This document shows positions 42,490 through 52,501 of a stretch of 64,000 bases of DNA, piece after piece. Location: positions 124,001 to 188,000 of the forward strand of contig NZ_JANCTD010000009.1 of NCBI RefSeq assembly GCF_024297185.1. The letters are read 5' to 3'. Source of the stretch: Lewinella sp. JB7. GTDB taxonomy: Bacteria > Bacteroidota > Bacteroidia > Chitinophagales > Saprospiraceae. The position numbers and the translations under genes were made by a program. The notes below the pieces were generated by a model that had not been told where the DNA came from, did not search any database, and was given only the letters and a program-made list of their open reading frames with translations. The stretch's first letter is position 1. Each line of letters opens with the position of its first letter.

Positions 42490-44124
42490 CTAGAGGGCCT
42501 TTAATCTAAACCAGCGGTAGCCGTAGGAGCCGAGCCGTACCAGCTGAGTGCCGTCGGGTTCGGGGGTGTACTGGGTGACCTCCCGCAGATCGATGAGCCG
42601 CGATTCGGTCTCCGGTGCCTTATCGAGCTTCACGACGAGGGGCTCGTCACTCAGGTTGTGGAGGATCAGGACGGTCTGGCCGCGAAAACGGTAGCGAATG
42701 CCGAGTACGGCGGGTTGTCCGGTCTTGACGAGTTCCCAGTCCCCGTAGCCGATCTCCGGGCATTCCTTGCGTAGGCGAACCATCCGTTTGGTCCAGTTGA
42801 GCAGACTGTCGTCGCGGCGCATCTGCTCCTCCACGTTGAGCATGCGGTAGGCGTAGGGCCCTTCGCCGATCGGCGGATGCACGAGTTGTTTGTTGTCGGC
42901 CGACGAAAAGCCCCCGTTCTTCTCCTGACTCCACTGCATGGGGGTACGTACCGCGTCGCGTTCCTTCAGGCTCAAATCATCGCCCATGCCAAGCTCGTCG
43001 CCGTAGCGCATGACCGGGGTGCCGGGAAGGCTGAACATCAGGCTGTAGGCCAGTTCAATCTGTGGCCGGTCGCTGAGCATGGGGGCCAGGCGCCGGCGGA
43101 TGCCGCGGTCGTAAAGTTGCATGTTTTCCTTCGGCCCGAAGTGCTCGAACACCAATTGGCGTTGCTCCTCGGTGAGCCGGCCCAGGTCGAGCTCGTCATG
43201 ATTACGCAGGAAGTGACCCCACTGGGCCAGAGGGACCGACACGCGGGTTTCCTCGAGTGCCTTGCGCAGGGCCGTGCTGTCCTGACTGGCCAGGGCGTGA
43301 AAGAGGAACTGGTTGACGTAGAAATTGAACATCATGTGCAGCCCGCCACCCTCGGCGAAGTATTCTTTCGCCTTTTTCGGATCGACGTTGGCCTCCCCGA
43401 GCAGGATGGCGTCGCCGCGGCGCCAGGACAGAAATTGCCGCAGGTCCTCCAGAATTTCGAAGCGAATTTTCACGTCACTCAGTCCGCCCGGCCGCTGGGT
43501 TTCGAGTACGAAGGGTACCGCGTCCACCCGGAAGCCGGCCACCCCGAGCGAGAGGTAGTAGCCCACCACCCGGTGGAGTTCCTCGCGCACGGCGGGGTTG
43601 TCAACGTTCAGGTCGGGCTGAAACTCGTAGAAGCGGTGGAAGTAGTACTTGCGGGCCTTACGGTCGTAAGTCCAGGTGCGTTCCTGTACCCCGGGAAAGA
43701 TGATGCCCTCCTCGGCGTCCTCGGGCTTTTCCTTGCTCCAGACGTACCAATCGTGGTAGGGGTTGTCCTCCCCCTCCCGCGCCTGCTGGAACCAGGGGTG
43801 CTGGTCGCTGGTGTGGTTGATGACCAGGTCGATGATCACCTTGATCCCCCGATCGTTGGCCAGATGCATGAACTCGGCGAAGTCACCCCCGCTGCCGTGC
43901 CGCGGGTCTACCCCGTAGTAGTCGCTGATGTCGTAGCCGTTGTCGCGATTGGGGGTAGGCTGAAAGGGGGCCAGCCAGATGACGTCGACGCCGAGGCCGT
44001 GGAGGTAATCGAGGCGGTTGCTGAGGCCGCGGAAGTCGCCGACCCCGTCGCCGTTGGCGTCCATGAAGGTTTCGAGGTCGAGGCTGTAGATGATGGCATT
44101 CTTGTACCAGTAATCGTCAATCAT
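42490..44124 (-). CDS. GH13 enzyme, trehalose-synthase-like
   Basis: 544 aa. Begins DDYWYKNAIIYSLDLETFMD, as in maltose-to-trehalose isomerases and their relatives. Catalytic triad: nucleophile Asp in GFRVDAVPF (about residue 205), acid/base Glu in LLGEANV (about 250), Asp in FLRNHDELDL (about 325); calcium/substrate motif DLVINHTS is present. No signal peptide, so cytosolic. The divergent LLM flavoprotein gene 98 bp away is a recurring neighbour of this GH13 group. Exact specificity (trehalose synthase, sucrose or glucosylglycerate-type) is not settled. The frame extends 16 codons upstream; ATG at 44124 fits the fold. Confidence 0.88.
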   Translation of the reverse strand: MIDDYWYKNAIIYSLDLETFMDANGDGVGDFRGLSNRLDYLHGLGVDVIWLAPFQPTPNRDNGYDISDYYGVDPRHGSGGDFAEFMHLANDRGIKVIIDLVINHTSDQHPWFQQAREGEDNPYHDWYVWSKEKPEDAEEGIIFPGVQERTWTYDRKARKYYFHRFYEFQPDLNVDNPAVREELHRVVGYYLSLGVAGFRVDAVPFVLETQRPGGLSDVKIRFEILEDLRQFLSWRRGDAILLGEANVDPKKAKEYFAEGGGLHMMFNFYVNQFLFHALASQDSTALRKALEETRVSVPLAQWGHFLRNHDELDLGRLTEEQRQLVFEHFGPKENMQLYDRGIRRRLAPMLSDRPQIELAYSLMFSLPGTPVMRYGDELGMGDDLSLKERDAVRTPMQWSQEKNGGFSSADNKQLVHPPIGEGPYAYRMLNVEEQMRRDDSLLNWTKRMVRLRKECPEIGYGDWELVKTGQPAVLGIRYRFRGQTVLILHNLSDEPLVVKLDKAPETESRLIDLREVTQYTPEPDGTQLVRLGSYGYRWFRLKAL

Positions 44125-44222
44125 GCCGGTGTAACGGGATCGGGGGAGCGGGGTGCGCCGGTAGGGCGGCAAAGTTTAAACATCCGGCGCGGACCGGCAT
44201 TAGAGACACAAACCCATCCTCT

Positions 44223-45182
44223 ATGCCCACTTTCGGTTACCAGATCTCCCACGAACAGTTCACCCCGCGGCGGCTACTCGACCTGGCCAGGCAGGCGGAG
44301 CGGACCGGCTTCGGAGAGCTGGCCAGTTCCGATCACCTCTTCCCCTGGAGCGAGGCTCAGGGGCAGTCCGGCTTCGCGTGGAGCTGGCTCGGCTCGGCAC
44401 TGGAGGCCACCGGCCTGCCCTGCGGCGTGGTGAACTGTCCGTACGAGCGCTATCATCCGGCCATCATCGCCCAGGCGGTGGCGACCCTCTGCCAGATGTA
44501 CCCTGGGCGCTTCTGGCCCTGCTTTGGCAGCGGGGAATTCCTCAACGAACACATCACCGGCAACCACTGGCCCGAAAAGGCCGCCCGTAACCGCAAGCTG
44601 GCCGAGGCCGTCTCGGTGATGAAGCGGCTGTGGTCCGGGGAGCGGTTCACTCACCGCGGTGAATTCATCACCGCCGAGGAAGTACGCCTCTATACCCTAC
44701 CCGAGGAGATGCCCCTGGCCGTAGGTGCCGCCATCACCGCCCGTACCGCGGGCGAGATCGCTTCCTGGGCCGATGCCCTCTACACCGTCTGGAAACCCCA
44801 TAATAAACTCGACGACGTCATCGACGCCTTCCGCCAGAACGGCGGGGCGGGCAAACCGATCTACCTCAAGGTGGATCTCTGCGTAGCTCCTACCGAGGCC
44901 GAAGCGAAGCGGCTGGCCCACGAACAGTGGCGAACGAATATCGGCACCGGCTCGGTGCACGGAGAACTGCGGATGCCCGAGCACTTCGAGGCCGCCAGTC
45001 AGTTCATCGGGGAGGAGGAGGTCGCCGAGTCGATCCGCATCACCCTCGACCCCGAGGAACACGTCGAGCTCATTAAGAAAGACCTCTCCCTGGGCTTCGA
45101 GAAGATCATCTTCCACAACGTGGGGCTGAATCAGGAGTACTTCTTCGACTTCTTCGGCAAGGAAGTGCTGCCGCGGCTGTAG
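44223..45182 (+). CDS. LLM-class flavoprotein, TIGR03885-type
   Basis: 319 aa. Luciferase-like monooxygenase fold: FGYQISHEQFTPRRLL, SSDHLFPW, a cofactor-site GRFWPCFGSGEFLNEHITG and C-terminal LSLGFEKIIFHNVG. Matches the group described as probable non-F420 flavinoid oxidoreductase (TIGR03885), which is often next to GH13 trehalose-synthase-like genes. Reaction unknown. Divergent from the GH13 gene. Confidence 0.88.
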   Translation: MPTFGYQISHEQFTPRRLLDLARQAERTGFGELASSDHLFPWSEAQGQSGFAWSWLGSALEATGLPCGVVNCPYERYHPAIIAQAVATLCQMYPGRFWPCFGSGEFLNEHITGNHWPEKAARNRKLAEAVSVMKRLWSGERFTHRGEFITAEEVRLYTLPEEMPLAVGAAITARTAGEIASWADALYTVWKPHNKLDDVIDAFRQNGGAGKPIYLKVDLCVAPTEAEAKRLAHEQWRTNIGTGSVHGELRMPEHFEAASQFIGEEEVAESIRITLDPEEHVELIKKDLSLGFEKIIFHNVGLNQEYFFDFFGKEVLPRL

Positions 45183-45187
45183 GACAT

Positions 45188-45201
45188 GGGCCCCCGGGCC
45201 C
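45188..45201. terminator. GC-rich hairpin between convergent genes
   Basis: GGGCC (45188-45192) and GGCCC (45197-45201) pair over a CCCG loop in the 41-bp gap between the LLM and purA stops. No clear T-run on either side, so only a weak bidirectional candidate. Confidence 0.28.
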
Positions 45202-45223
45202 CGCGGTGCTCTTCTTCCGGCCT

Positions 45224-46513
45224 CTACCGCACCTGCACGCCCGCCGAGCGCAGCACCAGCTCCTCCCGGTCCGGCCCCGTCGATACCATCGTCACCGGCA
45301 CGCCCAGCTTGTTCTCCAGGAATTTCACGTAATTGATGCAGGCATCCGGGAGTTCGCTTTCGCTTTTGGTACCCGACAGGTCGGAGTTCCAGCCGTCGAT
45401 GTCGGTGTACACCGGCTCGTAATTTTCGTGCACCAGGTCAAAGGGCAGTTCCCGACTCAGTTCGCCGTCTACCCGGTAGGCGTCGGCGGCCCGGATGGTC
45501 TCAAAGTTGTTGAGTACGTCCACCTTAGTTACTACCAGCTGAGTTACGCCGCTCAGCATAATGGTGTAGCGGAGCTGGACCAGATCGATCCAACCGCAGC
45601 GGCGGGGCCGGCCGGTGGTGGCTCCGAATTCAGCGCCTTCCTTGCGCAGGAATTCGCCCGTCGCGTCGTGCAGTTCGGTGGGGAAGGGACCGCCCCCTAC
45701 CCGCGTACAGTAAGCCTTGGTAATGCCGATGACCTCGCCGATCTTCTGGGGGGCAACGCCGAGTCCGGTACAGACGCCGGCGGTGATGGTGTTGGAGGAA
45801 GTGACGTAGGGGTAGGTGCCGAAGTCGATGTCAAGCATACTGCCCTGAGCACCTTCGGCGAGAATTTTCTTACCGTCCTCGAGCGCCTGGTTGATGTAGA
45901 ACTCACCGTCTACGAAGGGCAATTTTTTGAGCCGGTCCACGGCTTCGAACCAGGCCTGCTCCTCCCCGGCCAGATCGAACTCAATGTAGGGATAAAGTCC
46001 TACCAGTTGCAGGTGTTTTTCCTTGAGGCGCTCGTATCGCTCCTTAAAGTCCGGCGCGGCCAGATTACCGACGCGCATGCCGTTACGGCCGGTTTTGTCC
46101 ATGTACGTCGGTCCGATGCCCTTCAGGGTCGAACCGATCTTGCGCTCCCCCTTCGCGTTTTCACGGGCGGCATCGAGCAGGCGGTGGGTCGGCAGGATCA
46201 TGTGGGCCTTCCGGGCGACGAAGAGCCGTCCGCGGTAGTCGATACCGGCCGCGTCGAGTTGGTCCAGTTCCTTCGACAGGGTAATGGGATCGATGACTAC
46301 GCCGTTCCCGATCAGGTTGAGTTGTTCCCGGCGGAAGATGCCGGAGGGCACGGTATGCAGGACGAATTTTTTGCCGTCAAAGATGAGGGTGTGCCCGGCG
46401 TTCGGTCCTCCCTGAAAGCGGGCGATGATATCGTATTGGGGAGCCAGAACATCCACGATCTTGCCCTTTCCCTCGTCTCCCCACTGGAGACCTAAAAGTA
46501 CGTCTACGGCCAT
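45224..46513 (-). CDS. purA: adenylosuccinate synthetase
   Basis: 429 aa, full length. GTP-binding P-loop GLQWGDEGKGKIVD at the N-terminus with catalytic Asp; HAGHTL-type PNAGHTLIF with catalytic His; QGSMLDIDFGTYPYVTSSN; GRPRRCGW; C-terminal VSTGPDRE. It makes adenylosuccinate from IMP, aspartate and GTP in AMP synthesis. Alone, without other pur genes. A perfect -7 box lies 62 bp upstream of the ATG. Confidence 0.98.
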   Translation of the reverse strand: MAVDVLLGLQWGDEGKGKIVDVLAPQYDIIARFQGGPNAGHTLIFDGKKFVLHTVPSGIFRREQLNLIGNGVVIDPITLSKELDQLDAAGIDYRGRLFVARKAHMILPTHRLLDAARENAKGERKIGSTLKGIGPTYMDKTGRNGMRVGNLAAPDFKERYERLKEKHLQLVGLYPYIEFDLAGEEQAWFEAVDRLKKLPFVDGEFYINQALEDGKKILAEGAQGSMLDIDFGTYPYVTSSNTITAGVCTGLGVAPQKIGEVIGITKAYCTRVGGGPFPTELHDATGEFLRKEGAEFGATTGRPRRCGWIDLVQLRYTIMLSGVTQLVVTKVDVLNNFETIRAADAYRVDGELSRELPFDLVHENYEPVYTDIDGWNSDLSGTKSESELPDACINYVKFLENKLGVPVTMVSTGPDREELVLRSAGVQVR

Positions 46514-46574
46514 TACAACTGCCTTTTGGGGACTGCCGCCGCTACGGTGCGGGGTGCCCGGTGCAAATCGTGGG

Positions 46575-46582
46575 CAAAGGTA
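46575..46582 (-). promoter_or_regulatory. -7 box candidate, purA
   Basis: Minus strand reads TACCTTTG, a full match to TAnnTTTG, 62 bp before the purA start. It lies beside the palindrome AGGTATACCT (46579-46588). Confidence 0.55.
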
Positions 46583-46687
46583 TACCTAATTCTCGTCATG
46601 ACGGACCATAAGCAGACGAACCATACCGCCGTTTTCCGATTCGAACAATCCGTACCCGATTTGCCCTTAATGAAGTAAACATCCCCG

Positions 46688-47482
46688 ATGGCGCTGAGTA
46701 AATCTACCGAAAACAAGTTATTCATCACCGGATACACCGCTAAGGGCATCGTGTATTCCCTCATCGGCATATTCGCCATCGCCGGGGTAGTCGGCGGCGC
46801 GGGCGGGTCGGGCGGCGGACCCAAGGCGGTCATCAGCTGGATCGGCACCAACCCCTTCGGTCAGGTCCTGCTGTTCCTCATCGGCGTCGGCCTGCTGGCC
46901 TATTGCAGCTGGCGGTGGTATACGGCCGTACAGGACAAGAAAAACGAAGGAAAGGACAAGGAGGGTATCGTCAAACGCATCGCCTACGCCGTTAGTGGTA
47001 CGGCCTACGGTGTACTTAGTGCCCATGCCTTCAAACTGGCGTTCGGCGGCGGTGGCGGCGGCGGCGGTCAGAGTAAGCAAGACATCATTGCCCGCATTCT
47101 TTCCGAAAGTTGGGGGCCGTACGTCATCGGGGCGATCGCCCTCATCATGGCCGGCGTCGCGATCTTTCAACTGTACCGGGCCATCACCAACAAGCACATG
47201 GAGGGTATCGAAGGACAACAGCTCAGCCACGACCAACGGGAAACGTTCAAGAAAACCGGTGAGGTCGGCCTCACTGCCCGCTTCGTGGTCTACGGCATCA
47301 TCGCCTACTCCCTCTTCAAGGCCGCTACGATGGATGATGCCAGCAAGTTTAGGGGCATCGGGGAGTCACTCTCCTACATCGAAAACCAGTCCTACGGCGC
47401 CGCCCTACTGTCCATCGTCGGACTCGGCTTGCTGGCCTACGGCATCTTCATGTTCGTACGGGCCCGTTACGAGCGGGTCTGA
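46688..47482 (+). CDS. DUF1206 membrane protein
   Basis: 264 aa, six hydrophobic segments in three pairs, the DUF1206 pattern (LFITGYTAKGIVYSLIGIFA, IAYAVSGTAYGVLSAHAF, GLTARFVVYGIIAYSLF: three repeats of a Gy.akG.vY motif). A glycine run (GGGGGGGG) lies in the second loop. Function unknown. Divergent from purA, and its last 16 bp overlap the convergent GNAT gene. Confidence 0.85.
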   Translation: MALSKSTENKLFITGYTAKGIVYSLIGIFAIAGVVGGAGGSGGGPKAVISWIGTNPFGQVLLFLIGVGLLAYCSWRWYTAVQDKKNEGKDKEGIVKRIAYAVSGTAYGVLSAHAFKLAFGGGGGGGGQSKQDIIARILSESWGPYVIGAIALIMAGVAIFQLYRAITNKHMEGIEGQQLSHDQRETFKKTGEVGLTARFVVYGIIAYSLFKAATMDDASKFRGIGESLSYIENQSYGAALLSIVGLGLLAYGIFMFVRARYERV

Positions 47483-48024
47483 CCGAATTCCTTTTCCATC
47501 TGCCAATCCTCCATCAGGAAGCCCCGTCCGATGTCGGTATCGTGGCGGCCCACCTTCACGAACCCCAGGTGCTCGTAGAAACTGACGGCGGGGTTCTGGT
47601 AGTTTACGTCCAGGCGTAGCCGTTGTTGCCCCTCCCGTCGCGCGATCCGTTCCACCCACTCGATCAGTGCCCGTCCGAATCCCCGCCCCTGGGTACCCGG
47701 CAGCAGGTAGATCTTATGGATCTTGGTCGTGTTCGGCAAGTGGTCCAGTTCGTGGCTCACGTAGCCCACCGGACGGTACCGTAGAAGCGACTGGGGTCCG
47801 TAATCGGAAGTTTCCCGGCCCAGGGCGTCCAGTAAAAGGTGAAAGACGTGGCCGCGTGCCACCTGCTCGGCTATAGCCTCCGGCCGGTACATCATTTGCA
47901 GCATGTACTCGATTTGCTCGGTAGAGAGTATGCCCCCGAAGGTCTCCGGCCAGGTACGCCGGGCGATTTGCTCGATGCTGGAGTAATCGGCCGCCGTAGC
48001 GGGCACGATGCGGTAAGTCTGCAT
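47467..48024 (-). CDS. GNAT-family N-acetyltransferase
   Basis: 185 aa. Single GNAT domain with the acetyl-CoA loop in LLPGTQGRGFGRALIEWVE and the C-terminal LDVNYQNPAVSFYEHLGFVKVG. Closest in look to PaiA/RimI-like small-molecule or peptide acetyltransferases. It begins 4 bp after the SRAP gene stop, same strand, so one operon. The 3' end overlaps the DUF1206 gene by 16 bp. Confidence 0.9.
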   Translation of the reverse strand: MQTYRIVPATAADYSSIEQIARRTWPETFGGILSTEQIEYMLQMMYRPEAIAEQVARGHVFHLLLDALGRETSDYGPQSLLRYRPVGYVSHELDHLPNTTKIHKIYLLPGTQGRGFGRALIEWVERIARREGQQRLRLDVNYQNPAVSFYEHLGFVKVGRHDTDIGRGFLMEDWQMEKEFGQTRS

Positions 48025-48028
48025 GTAA

Positions 48029-48703
48029 CTAAGTTAGCCGCTCGTGCAATTCCGGACCATTGTTCCGCACGTTTCCTACCTGAGGATTTACGGGATAGGG
48101 GCTCAGCGTTCCGTCGGGCGGGGTACGCAGGAGCCCGAGAATATCCGGTAGAGCAGCGTTCGGATCCAGCCAGCTGCTCTGCTGCTCATCGTCAAGCAGT
48201 AGCATGGGCATCCGGTCGTGGATGGGTTCCATTTCCGCGTTCGGCGGTCCGGTTATGATCGAGTAGGTGTGCACGATATCCCCACCGTCCTTAGGGCGCC
48301 ACTCCTCCCAGATCCCCGCCATGACCAGCAGGCTTTCGTCCGTCGGGAGGATGCGGTAGGGCGTTTTCTTCCCGTCCCTGCGCTGCCACTCATAAAAGCT
48401 GTCTCCGATGACGAGGCACCGCCGTTCCCGGATGGGCCTTCGGAAGCTCGGCTTGTCCTCGATTCCCTCGCTGCGGGCGTTGATCATGCGGGCGCCGATG
48501 CCGAGATCCTTCGCCCAAAAGGGTACCAGTCCCCAGCGGAAGGAGGATAAGCGGTCCGGCGCCTGGTCGGTGATCACCAGCCCGTTCTGCGTCGGGGCCA
48601 TATTGTAATTCGCCGGTAGTCCATCCGCGGGTTTGATCAGCTCTTTGGTGAACTGCTTCCGCAATTTGGCTTCGTCGATGACTACGCTGTATCGTCCGCA
48701 CAT
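48029..48703 (-). CDS. SOS response-associated peptidase (SRAP/YedK/HMCES)
   Basis: 224 aa. Catalytic Cys2 in MCGRYS, with NYNMAPTQ, the conserved WGLVPFWAKD, MINARSE, Glu in GDSFYEW and His in HDRMPML. These proteins form a covalent thiazolidine link with abasic sites in single-stranded DNA. The initiator Met must be removed so that Cys2 becomes N-terminal. Together with the photolyase pair this adds a second DNA damage function to the window, but the two loci are not linked. Confidence 0.95.
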   Translation of the reverse strand: MCGRYSVVIDEAKLRKQFTKELIKPADGLPANYNMAPTQNGLVITDQAPDRLSSFRWGLVPFWAKDLGIGARMINARSEGIEDKPSFRRPIRERRCLVIGDSFYEWQRRDGKKTPYRILPTDESLLVMAGIWEEWRPKDGGDIVHTYSIITGPPNAEMEPIHDRMPMLLLDDEQQSSWLDPNAALPDILGLLRTPPDGTLSPYPVNPQVGNVRNNGPELHERLT

Positions 48704-48818
48704 GGGTCAGTAGGGGTAAGATTTGAGAATCCGGGGGCACAGGCGTAACGAAAATAGGGAACAAAGGATCACGACCGAGCGTCACCTTCATTCCCTATTC
48801 TATTTGATCGTGCAACCG

Positions 48819-48835
48819 GGCCGCCGGAAGCGGCC
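48819..48835 (-). terminator. hairpin after infB
   Basis: GGCCGC/GCGGCC, a 6-bp stem with a 5-base loop, 14 bp beyond the infB stop on the minus strand. No T-run follows. Confidence 0.33.
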
Positions 48836-48848
48836 GTGCTTAACGCCC

Positions 48849-51704
48849 TTAGTTGCTCTGCATCTTCTGCTTGACCTCAACAATCTCGTATCCTTCGATC
48901 ACGTCACCTTCCTTGATGTCGTTGAAGTTCTTGATGTTAAGACCACATTCCATGCCGTTGCGGACTTCCTTGACGTCGTCCTTAAAGCGCTTGAGACTGG
49001 CGAGTTCTCCCTGCTGGCCCTCCTTGAGGGGGAAGACGACGATACCGTCGCGGATGACCCGGATGAGGGTATTGCGGGTGATCTTGCCCTCCTCCACGAA
49101 ACAGCCGGCAATGGTACCCACCTTCGAAATCTTGAAGACTTCGCGGACGGACACCTGACAGGTCGTCTTTTCCTCGCGGGTCGGTTCGAGCATGCCTTCG
49201 ATGGCGCTGCTGATCTCGTCGATGGCCTCGTAGATGATCGAGTAGGTCTTGATCTCCACGCCCTCCCGCTCGGCGAGCTTGCGGGCGGAAGAACTCGGGC
49301 GCACCTGGAAGCCGACGATGATGGCATCCGAAGCGGTGGCCAGCAAGATGTCGGAATCGATGATCTGGCCGACGGCCTTATGGATCACGTTGACCTGTAC
49401 GGTCTCCTGGGAGAGCTTGATGAGCGAGTCGGACAGGGCCTCTACGGAACCGTCCACGTCACCCTTCACGATGAGGTTGAGCTCCTTGAAGGTACCCAGG
49501 GCCAGGCGGCGACCGATCTCGTCGAGCGATACCCGCTTGGCGGCGCGGTTGGCCTGTTCGCGACTGATCTGCGCGCGGCGGCTGGCCAGCTGGCGGGCTT
49601 CCTGCTCACTGGGCATAACCTTGAGGATCTCACCGGCCTGGGGGGCACCGTCGAGGCCCAGCAGCAGTACGGGCGAACCCGGTCCTACTTCCTTCACGCG
49701 TTTGTTGCGTTCGTTGAACATGGCGCGGACACGTCCGCTGGCTTCACCGGCGACGAGAATGTCCTGCACCCGGAGGGTTCCGTGCTGCACCAGGATCTTG
49801 GTGACGTAGCCACGTCCCTTTTCCAGCGAGGCTTCCAGAACGGTAGCTACGGCGGGGCGGTCGGGGTTGGCGGAGAGCTCAAGCATTTCGGCTTCGAGCA
49901 GTACTTTTTCGAGCAGTTCGGGGATGCCTTCTCCCTTCAGGGCGCTGATGTCCTGCGACTGGTACTTACCTCCCCACTCCTCGACCTGGTAGCCCATGGA
50001 GGCCAGTTCGGTCTTGATGCGGTCGGGGTTAGCACCGGGCCGGTCGATCTTGTTGATGGCGAAGATCATCGGTACTCCGGCGGCTTCGGCGTGGCTGATG
50101 GCCTCCTTGGTCTGGGGCATCACGTTGTCGTCGGCGGCGATGATGATGATGGCGATGTCGGTCACCTTGGCACCCCGCGCACGCATGGCCGTAAAGGCTT
50201 CGTGACCCGGCGTATCCAGGAAGGTGATCTCCTTGCCGTTCTCCAGTTTCACCTCGTAGGCACCGATGTGCTGGGTGATACCACCGGCCTCACCGGCGAT
50301 GACGTTGGAGTCGCGAATGCGGTCGAGCAGCGAGGTCTTACCGTGATCGACGTGACCCATAACGGTCACGATCGGCGGACGGGATTCGAGATCCTCCGGA
50401 TCGTCGATGTACTCTTCCTCTTCCTCCTCCGACTCGTCGACGTTGATGAACTCGACCTCGTGGTTGAATTCCTCGGCTACGAGTTCGATGATCTCGGCGT
50501 CGAGTCGCTGGTTGATCGACACGATCACGCCGGCGTTCATACAGGCGGTGATGACCTCCCCGATACCGACGTCCATCATGTTGGCCAGTTCCTGAGCGGT
50601 TACGAACTCCGTCACCTGCAGTTTGCCGGTGGTTTGCTCGTCCATCATCGCTTCCTGCTTCTCGCGGATGCGATCGCGGTTATCGCGACGTTGACGCTGA
50701 CGCTTCTTTTTGCCACCGCCGCCCTGCAGACGGGCCATGGTAGCCTTGATCTTGTCTTCGATGTCCTTCGCGGATACTTCGCGGGGTTCATCATTGCGTC
50801 CGCCCGTGCGGCCACGGTCATTACCACCGCGACCTCCGCCGCCACCGCGCTGTCCGCCGGTCTGGGGCGGGCCGGTGGTGATCTTTTTGCGTTTGCGCTT
50901 CTTACGGCTGTCGTCGGTCGAGGCCGCGCCGCGCTTTTCGGGCTTCTTGATCTCGATCTTTCCGAGCACCTTCAGTCCGCGAAGTTTGGGTTCCGCCGTG
51001 ACGTGTACGTCGGGGGTTTCCGTGGCCTTCACTTCCGTAACGGGGGCCGGAGCGTCCGGCTTATTGGTCTTGGCGGTTGCCGGCGTGGGCGCGGCGGGTT
51101 TCGGGGCCGCGGGTTCGGCGGGAGCACGTTTCGCCTCGGGTTTGGGGGCCGGTCTACGTTCGGGCTTAGGCTGCTCTTTTTTGGACGGGCGACGTTTGGT
51201 TGCTTCCAGATCAATCTTTCCCATCACCTTCAGGCCGGGCACTTCGCGCTTCTGCGGCTCCTGGGTGGCCGGTGGAGTCTTGGCGGGCTCCCTGGTCGTT
51301 TCCTTGGGCGCCTCGGCGGCGGGCTTCGGTTCAGGTTGCTTGGCGGCCGGTGGCGGCGGCGGGGTAGGCGGCGTGGCCTTGGCTACCGGCTGGGGCTGCA
51401 CGGGCGGCGGCGCGGGAGTACTGGCCGGACGGGGCGGCGGCGGTGGCGGCGGGGTAGCACGCACGACGGGAGGTGGCGGCGGCGGCGGCGGTGCGGTCGG
51501 CCGGGTGCCGAACTCCATCTTGCTCGCTTTCTCCTTGTCCGAAATGGCCTTCGCGAATTCTTGACGTACGGCGGATTCCATCTCGCTACTGACTTGCGCG
51601 ATCGGCTTATTCTCGATCTCGAAGCCCTTACCGGTCAGGAACTCGACGATCGTCGAGGTCGCTACGTTCAATTCCTTCGCTACTTTAATTAGTCGTTTAC
51701 TCAT
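48849..51704 (-). CDS. infB: translation initiation factor IF-2
   Basis: 951 aa from [20 protein letters not shown] at 51704. N-terminal IF2_N fold (1-55), then a long low-complexity stretch (about 65-330) of Pro/Ala/Lys, including PPPPPPP runs, and Gly/Arg-rich [13 protein letters not shown]. The G domain starts near residue 445: GHVDHGKTS (G1), DTPGHEAFT (G3), NKID (G4). Domains II-IV follow to the end. The frame is open 47 codons upstream but the chosen start matches the family N-terminus. IF-2 brings initiator tRNA to the 30S subunit. Confidence 0.97.
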   Translation of the reverse strand: MSKRLIKVAKELNVATSTIVEFLTGKGFEIENKPIAQVSSEMESAVRQEFAKAISDKEKASKMEFGTRPTAPPPPPPPPVVRATPPPPPPPRPASTPAPPPVQPQPVAKATPPTPPPPPAAKQPEPKPAAEAPKETTREPAKTPPATQEPQKREVPGLKVMGKIDLEATKRRPSKKEQPKPERRPAPKPEAKRAPAEPAAPKPAAPTPATAKTNKPDAPAPVTEVKATETPDVHVTAEPKLRGLKVLGKIEIKKPEKRGAASTDDSRKKRKRKKITTGPPQTGGQRGGGGGRGGNDRGRTGGRNDEPREVSAKDIEDKIKATMARLQGGGGKKKRQRQRRDNRDRIREKQEAMMDEQTTGKLQVTEFVTAQELANMMDVGIGEVITACMNAGVIVSINQRLDAEIIELVAEEFNHEVEFINVDESEEEEEEYIDDPEDLESRPPIVTVMGHVDHGKTSLLDRIRDSNVIAGEAGGITQHIGAYEVKLENGKEITFLDTPGHEAFTAMRARGAKVTDIAIIIIAADDNVMPQTKEAISHAEAAGVPMIFAINKIDRPGANPDRIKTELASMGYQVEEWGGKYQSQDISALKGEGIPELLEKVLLEAEMLELSANPDRPAVATVLEASLEKGRGYVTKILVQHGTLRVQDILVAGEASGRVRAMFNERNKRVKEVGPGSPVLLLGLDGAPQAGEILKVMPSEQEARQLASRRAQISREQANRAAKRVSLDEIGRRLALGTFKELNLIVKGDVDGSVEALSDSLIKLSQETVQVNVIHKAVGQIIDSDILLATASDAIIVGFQVRPSSSARKLAEREGVEIKTYSIIYEAIDEISSAIEGMLEPTREEKTTCQVSVREVFKISKVGTIAGCFVEEGKITRNTLIRVIRDGIVVFPLKEGQQGELASLKRFKDDVKEVRNGMECGLNIKNFNDIKEGDVIEGYEIVEVKQKMQSN

Positions 51705-51842
51705 TCGATCTCTTAAGCACGTCATAGTTTTACCGCGGGGTGCCGCCGCGGGGCCATTTAGAACTACCCTAAAAAGCCGATTTTCCCCGCCTGTCTGACG
51801 CCGCGTCGGGGAGGACTTCCGGAACACTATCCGAATGCGACG

Positions 51843-51850
51843 CAAATATA
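51843..51850 (-). promoter_or_regulatory. -7 box candidate, infB
   Basis: Minus strand TATATTTG, a perfect TAnnTTTG, 139 bp upstream of the infB start. A TTTG lies 15 bp before it, shorter than the usual spacing. Confidence 0.55.
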
Positions 51851-51861
51851 ACCTAATCTAA

Positions 51862-51894
51862 GGTACAAAGCGGCAGGCTCACCTGCTTTGTGCC
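51862..51894 (-). terminator. hairpin between DUF1801 gene and infB promoter
   Basis: GGTACAAAGC...AGG pairs with CCTGCTTTGTGCC: a 13-bp stem with a 3-base bulge, one G-U pair and a CTCA loop. It lies 84 bp beyond the DUF1801 stop and directly before the infB -7 box, so it likely separates the two transcripts. The trailing sequence is T-rich rather than a clean T-run. Confidence 0.5.
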
Positions 51895-51977
51895 GTGTCT
51901 GGGTAAACGTCTATCGGCAAACATGGTTGATTGCTCACCCCCAAGGATTATTTACACCTCCCTTACTCCCGGCCGGA

Positions 51978-52397
51978 TCAGTAGCGGATGTCATTATCCC
52001 GTACCGCGCTCACCGTGGATTCGACGAGCGCACGGAGTACTTCTTGGTCTACGTCTTCTAACCGTTTGATGTACAGGCAGCTTCTTCCCGTCCGGTGCTT
52101 CCCGAGGCGGTCGAGCAAAGCCTGCTCCCGCCGCACGCCCGCCATGAGGTACAGCGTCAGGTCCTGTTTACGCGGACTGAAGCCCACCTCCATCCAGTCG
52201 CCTTCCCGACCGGTGGCGTATTTGTACCGGTACGTGCCGAAACCCACGATACTGTCGCCCCACATCACGGGCGGGTGCCCCGATACTTCCTGCATCAGCT
52301 CCACGATGGCCAGGCTGTCGGCTCGCTTGCGGGGGTCTTCGATGCGGTCGATAAACGCCGCTACGGATGCTTCGGTGGGCTGGGTCTTGTTCGCCAT
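51978..52397 (-). CDS. DUF1801 protein
   Basis: 139 aa. DUF1801 signatures: SVAAFIDRIEDPRKRADSLA, PVMWGDSIVGFGTYRYKY and MEVGFSPRKQDLTLYL. The fold is YdhG-like, of unknown biochemical role. A perfect -7 box (TAAATTTG, minus strand) is 75 bp upstream. Divergent from the tandem amidohydrolase genes. Confidence 0.9.
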   Translation of the reverse strand: MANKTQPTEASVAAFIDRIEDPRKRADSLAIVELMQEVSGHPPVMWGDSIVGFGTYRYKYATGREGDWMEVGFSPRKQDLTLYLMAGVRREQALLDRLGKHRTGRSCLYIKRLEDVDQEVLRALVESTVSAVRDNDIRY

Positions 52398-52471
52398 ACG
52401 GGCGTCGGGGAGTTGGTATTTGCGTAAGTTCGTACTTTTCCGTCACGTTTTTTGCTTTCCAAAGACCGCAC

Positions 52472-52479
52472 CAAATTTA
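52472..52479 (-). promoter_or_regulatory. -7 box candidate, DUF1801 gene
   Basis: Minus strand TAAATTTG, a full match to TAnnTTTG, 75 bp before the ATG at 52397. Confidence 0.45.
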
Positions 52480-52501
52480 CCGTCTCCACAATTCTAGCTA
52501 C

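Noticed and set aside
42877-44433. A 518-codon open frame on the plus strand
   Set aside because: Antisense to the GH13 gene and overlapping the LLM gene out of frame.
45206-46495. A 429-codon open frame on the plus strand
   Set aside because: Antisense to purA, which is unambiguous.
48723-51692. A 989-codon open frame on the plus strand
   Set aside because: It is exactly antisense to infB, rich in His/Gly/Val/Arg as expected from the complement of a high-GC gene, and has no recognisable domain.
51705-51845. Longer infB N-terminus
   Set aside because: The extra 47 codons lie in the 5' leader, downstream of the -7 box; the domain begins at MSKRLIK.
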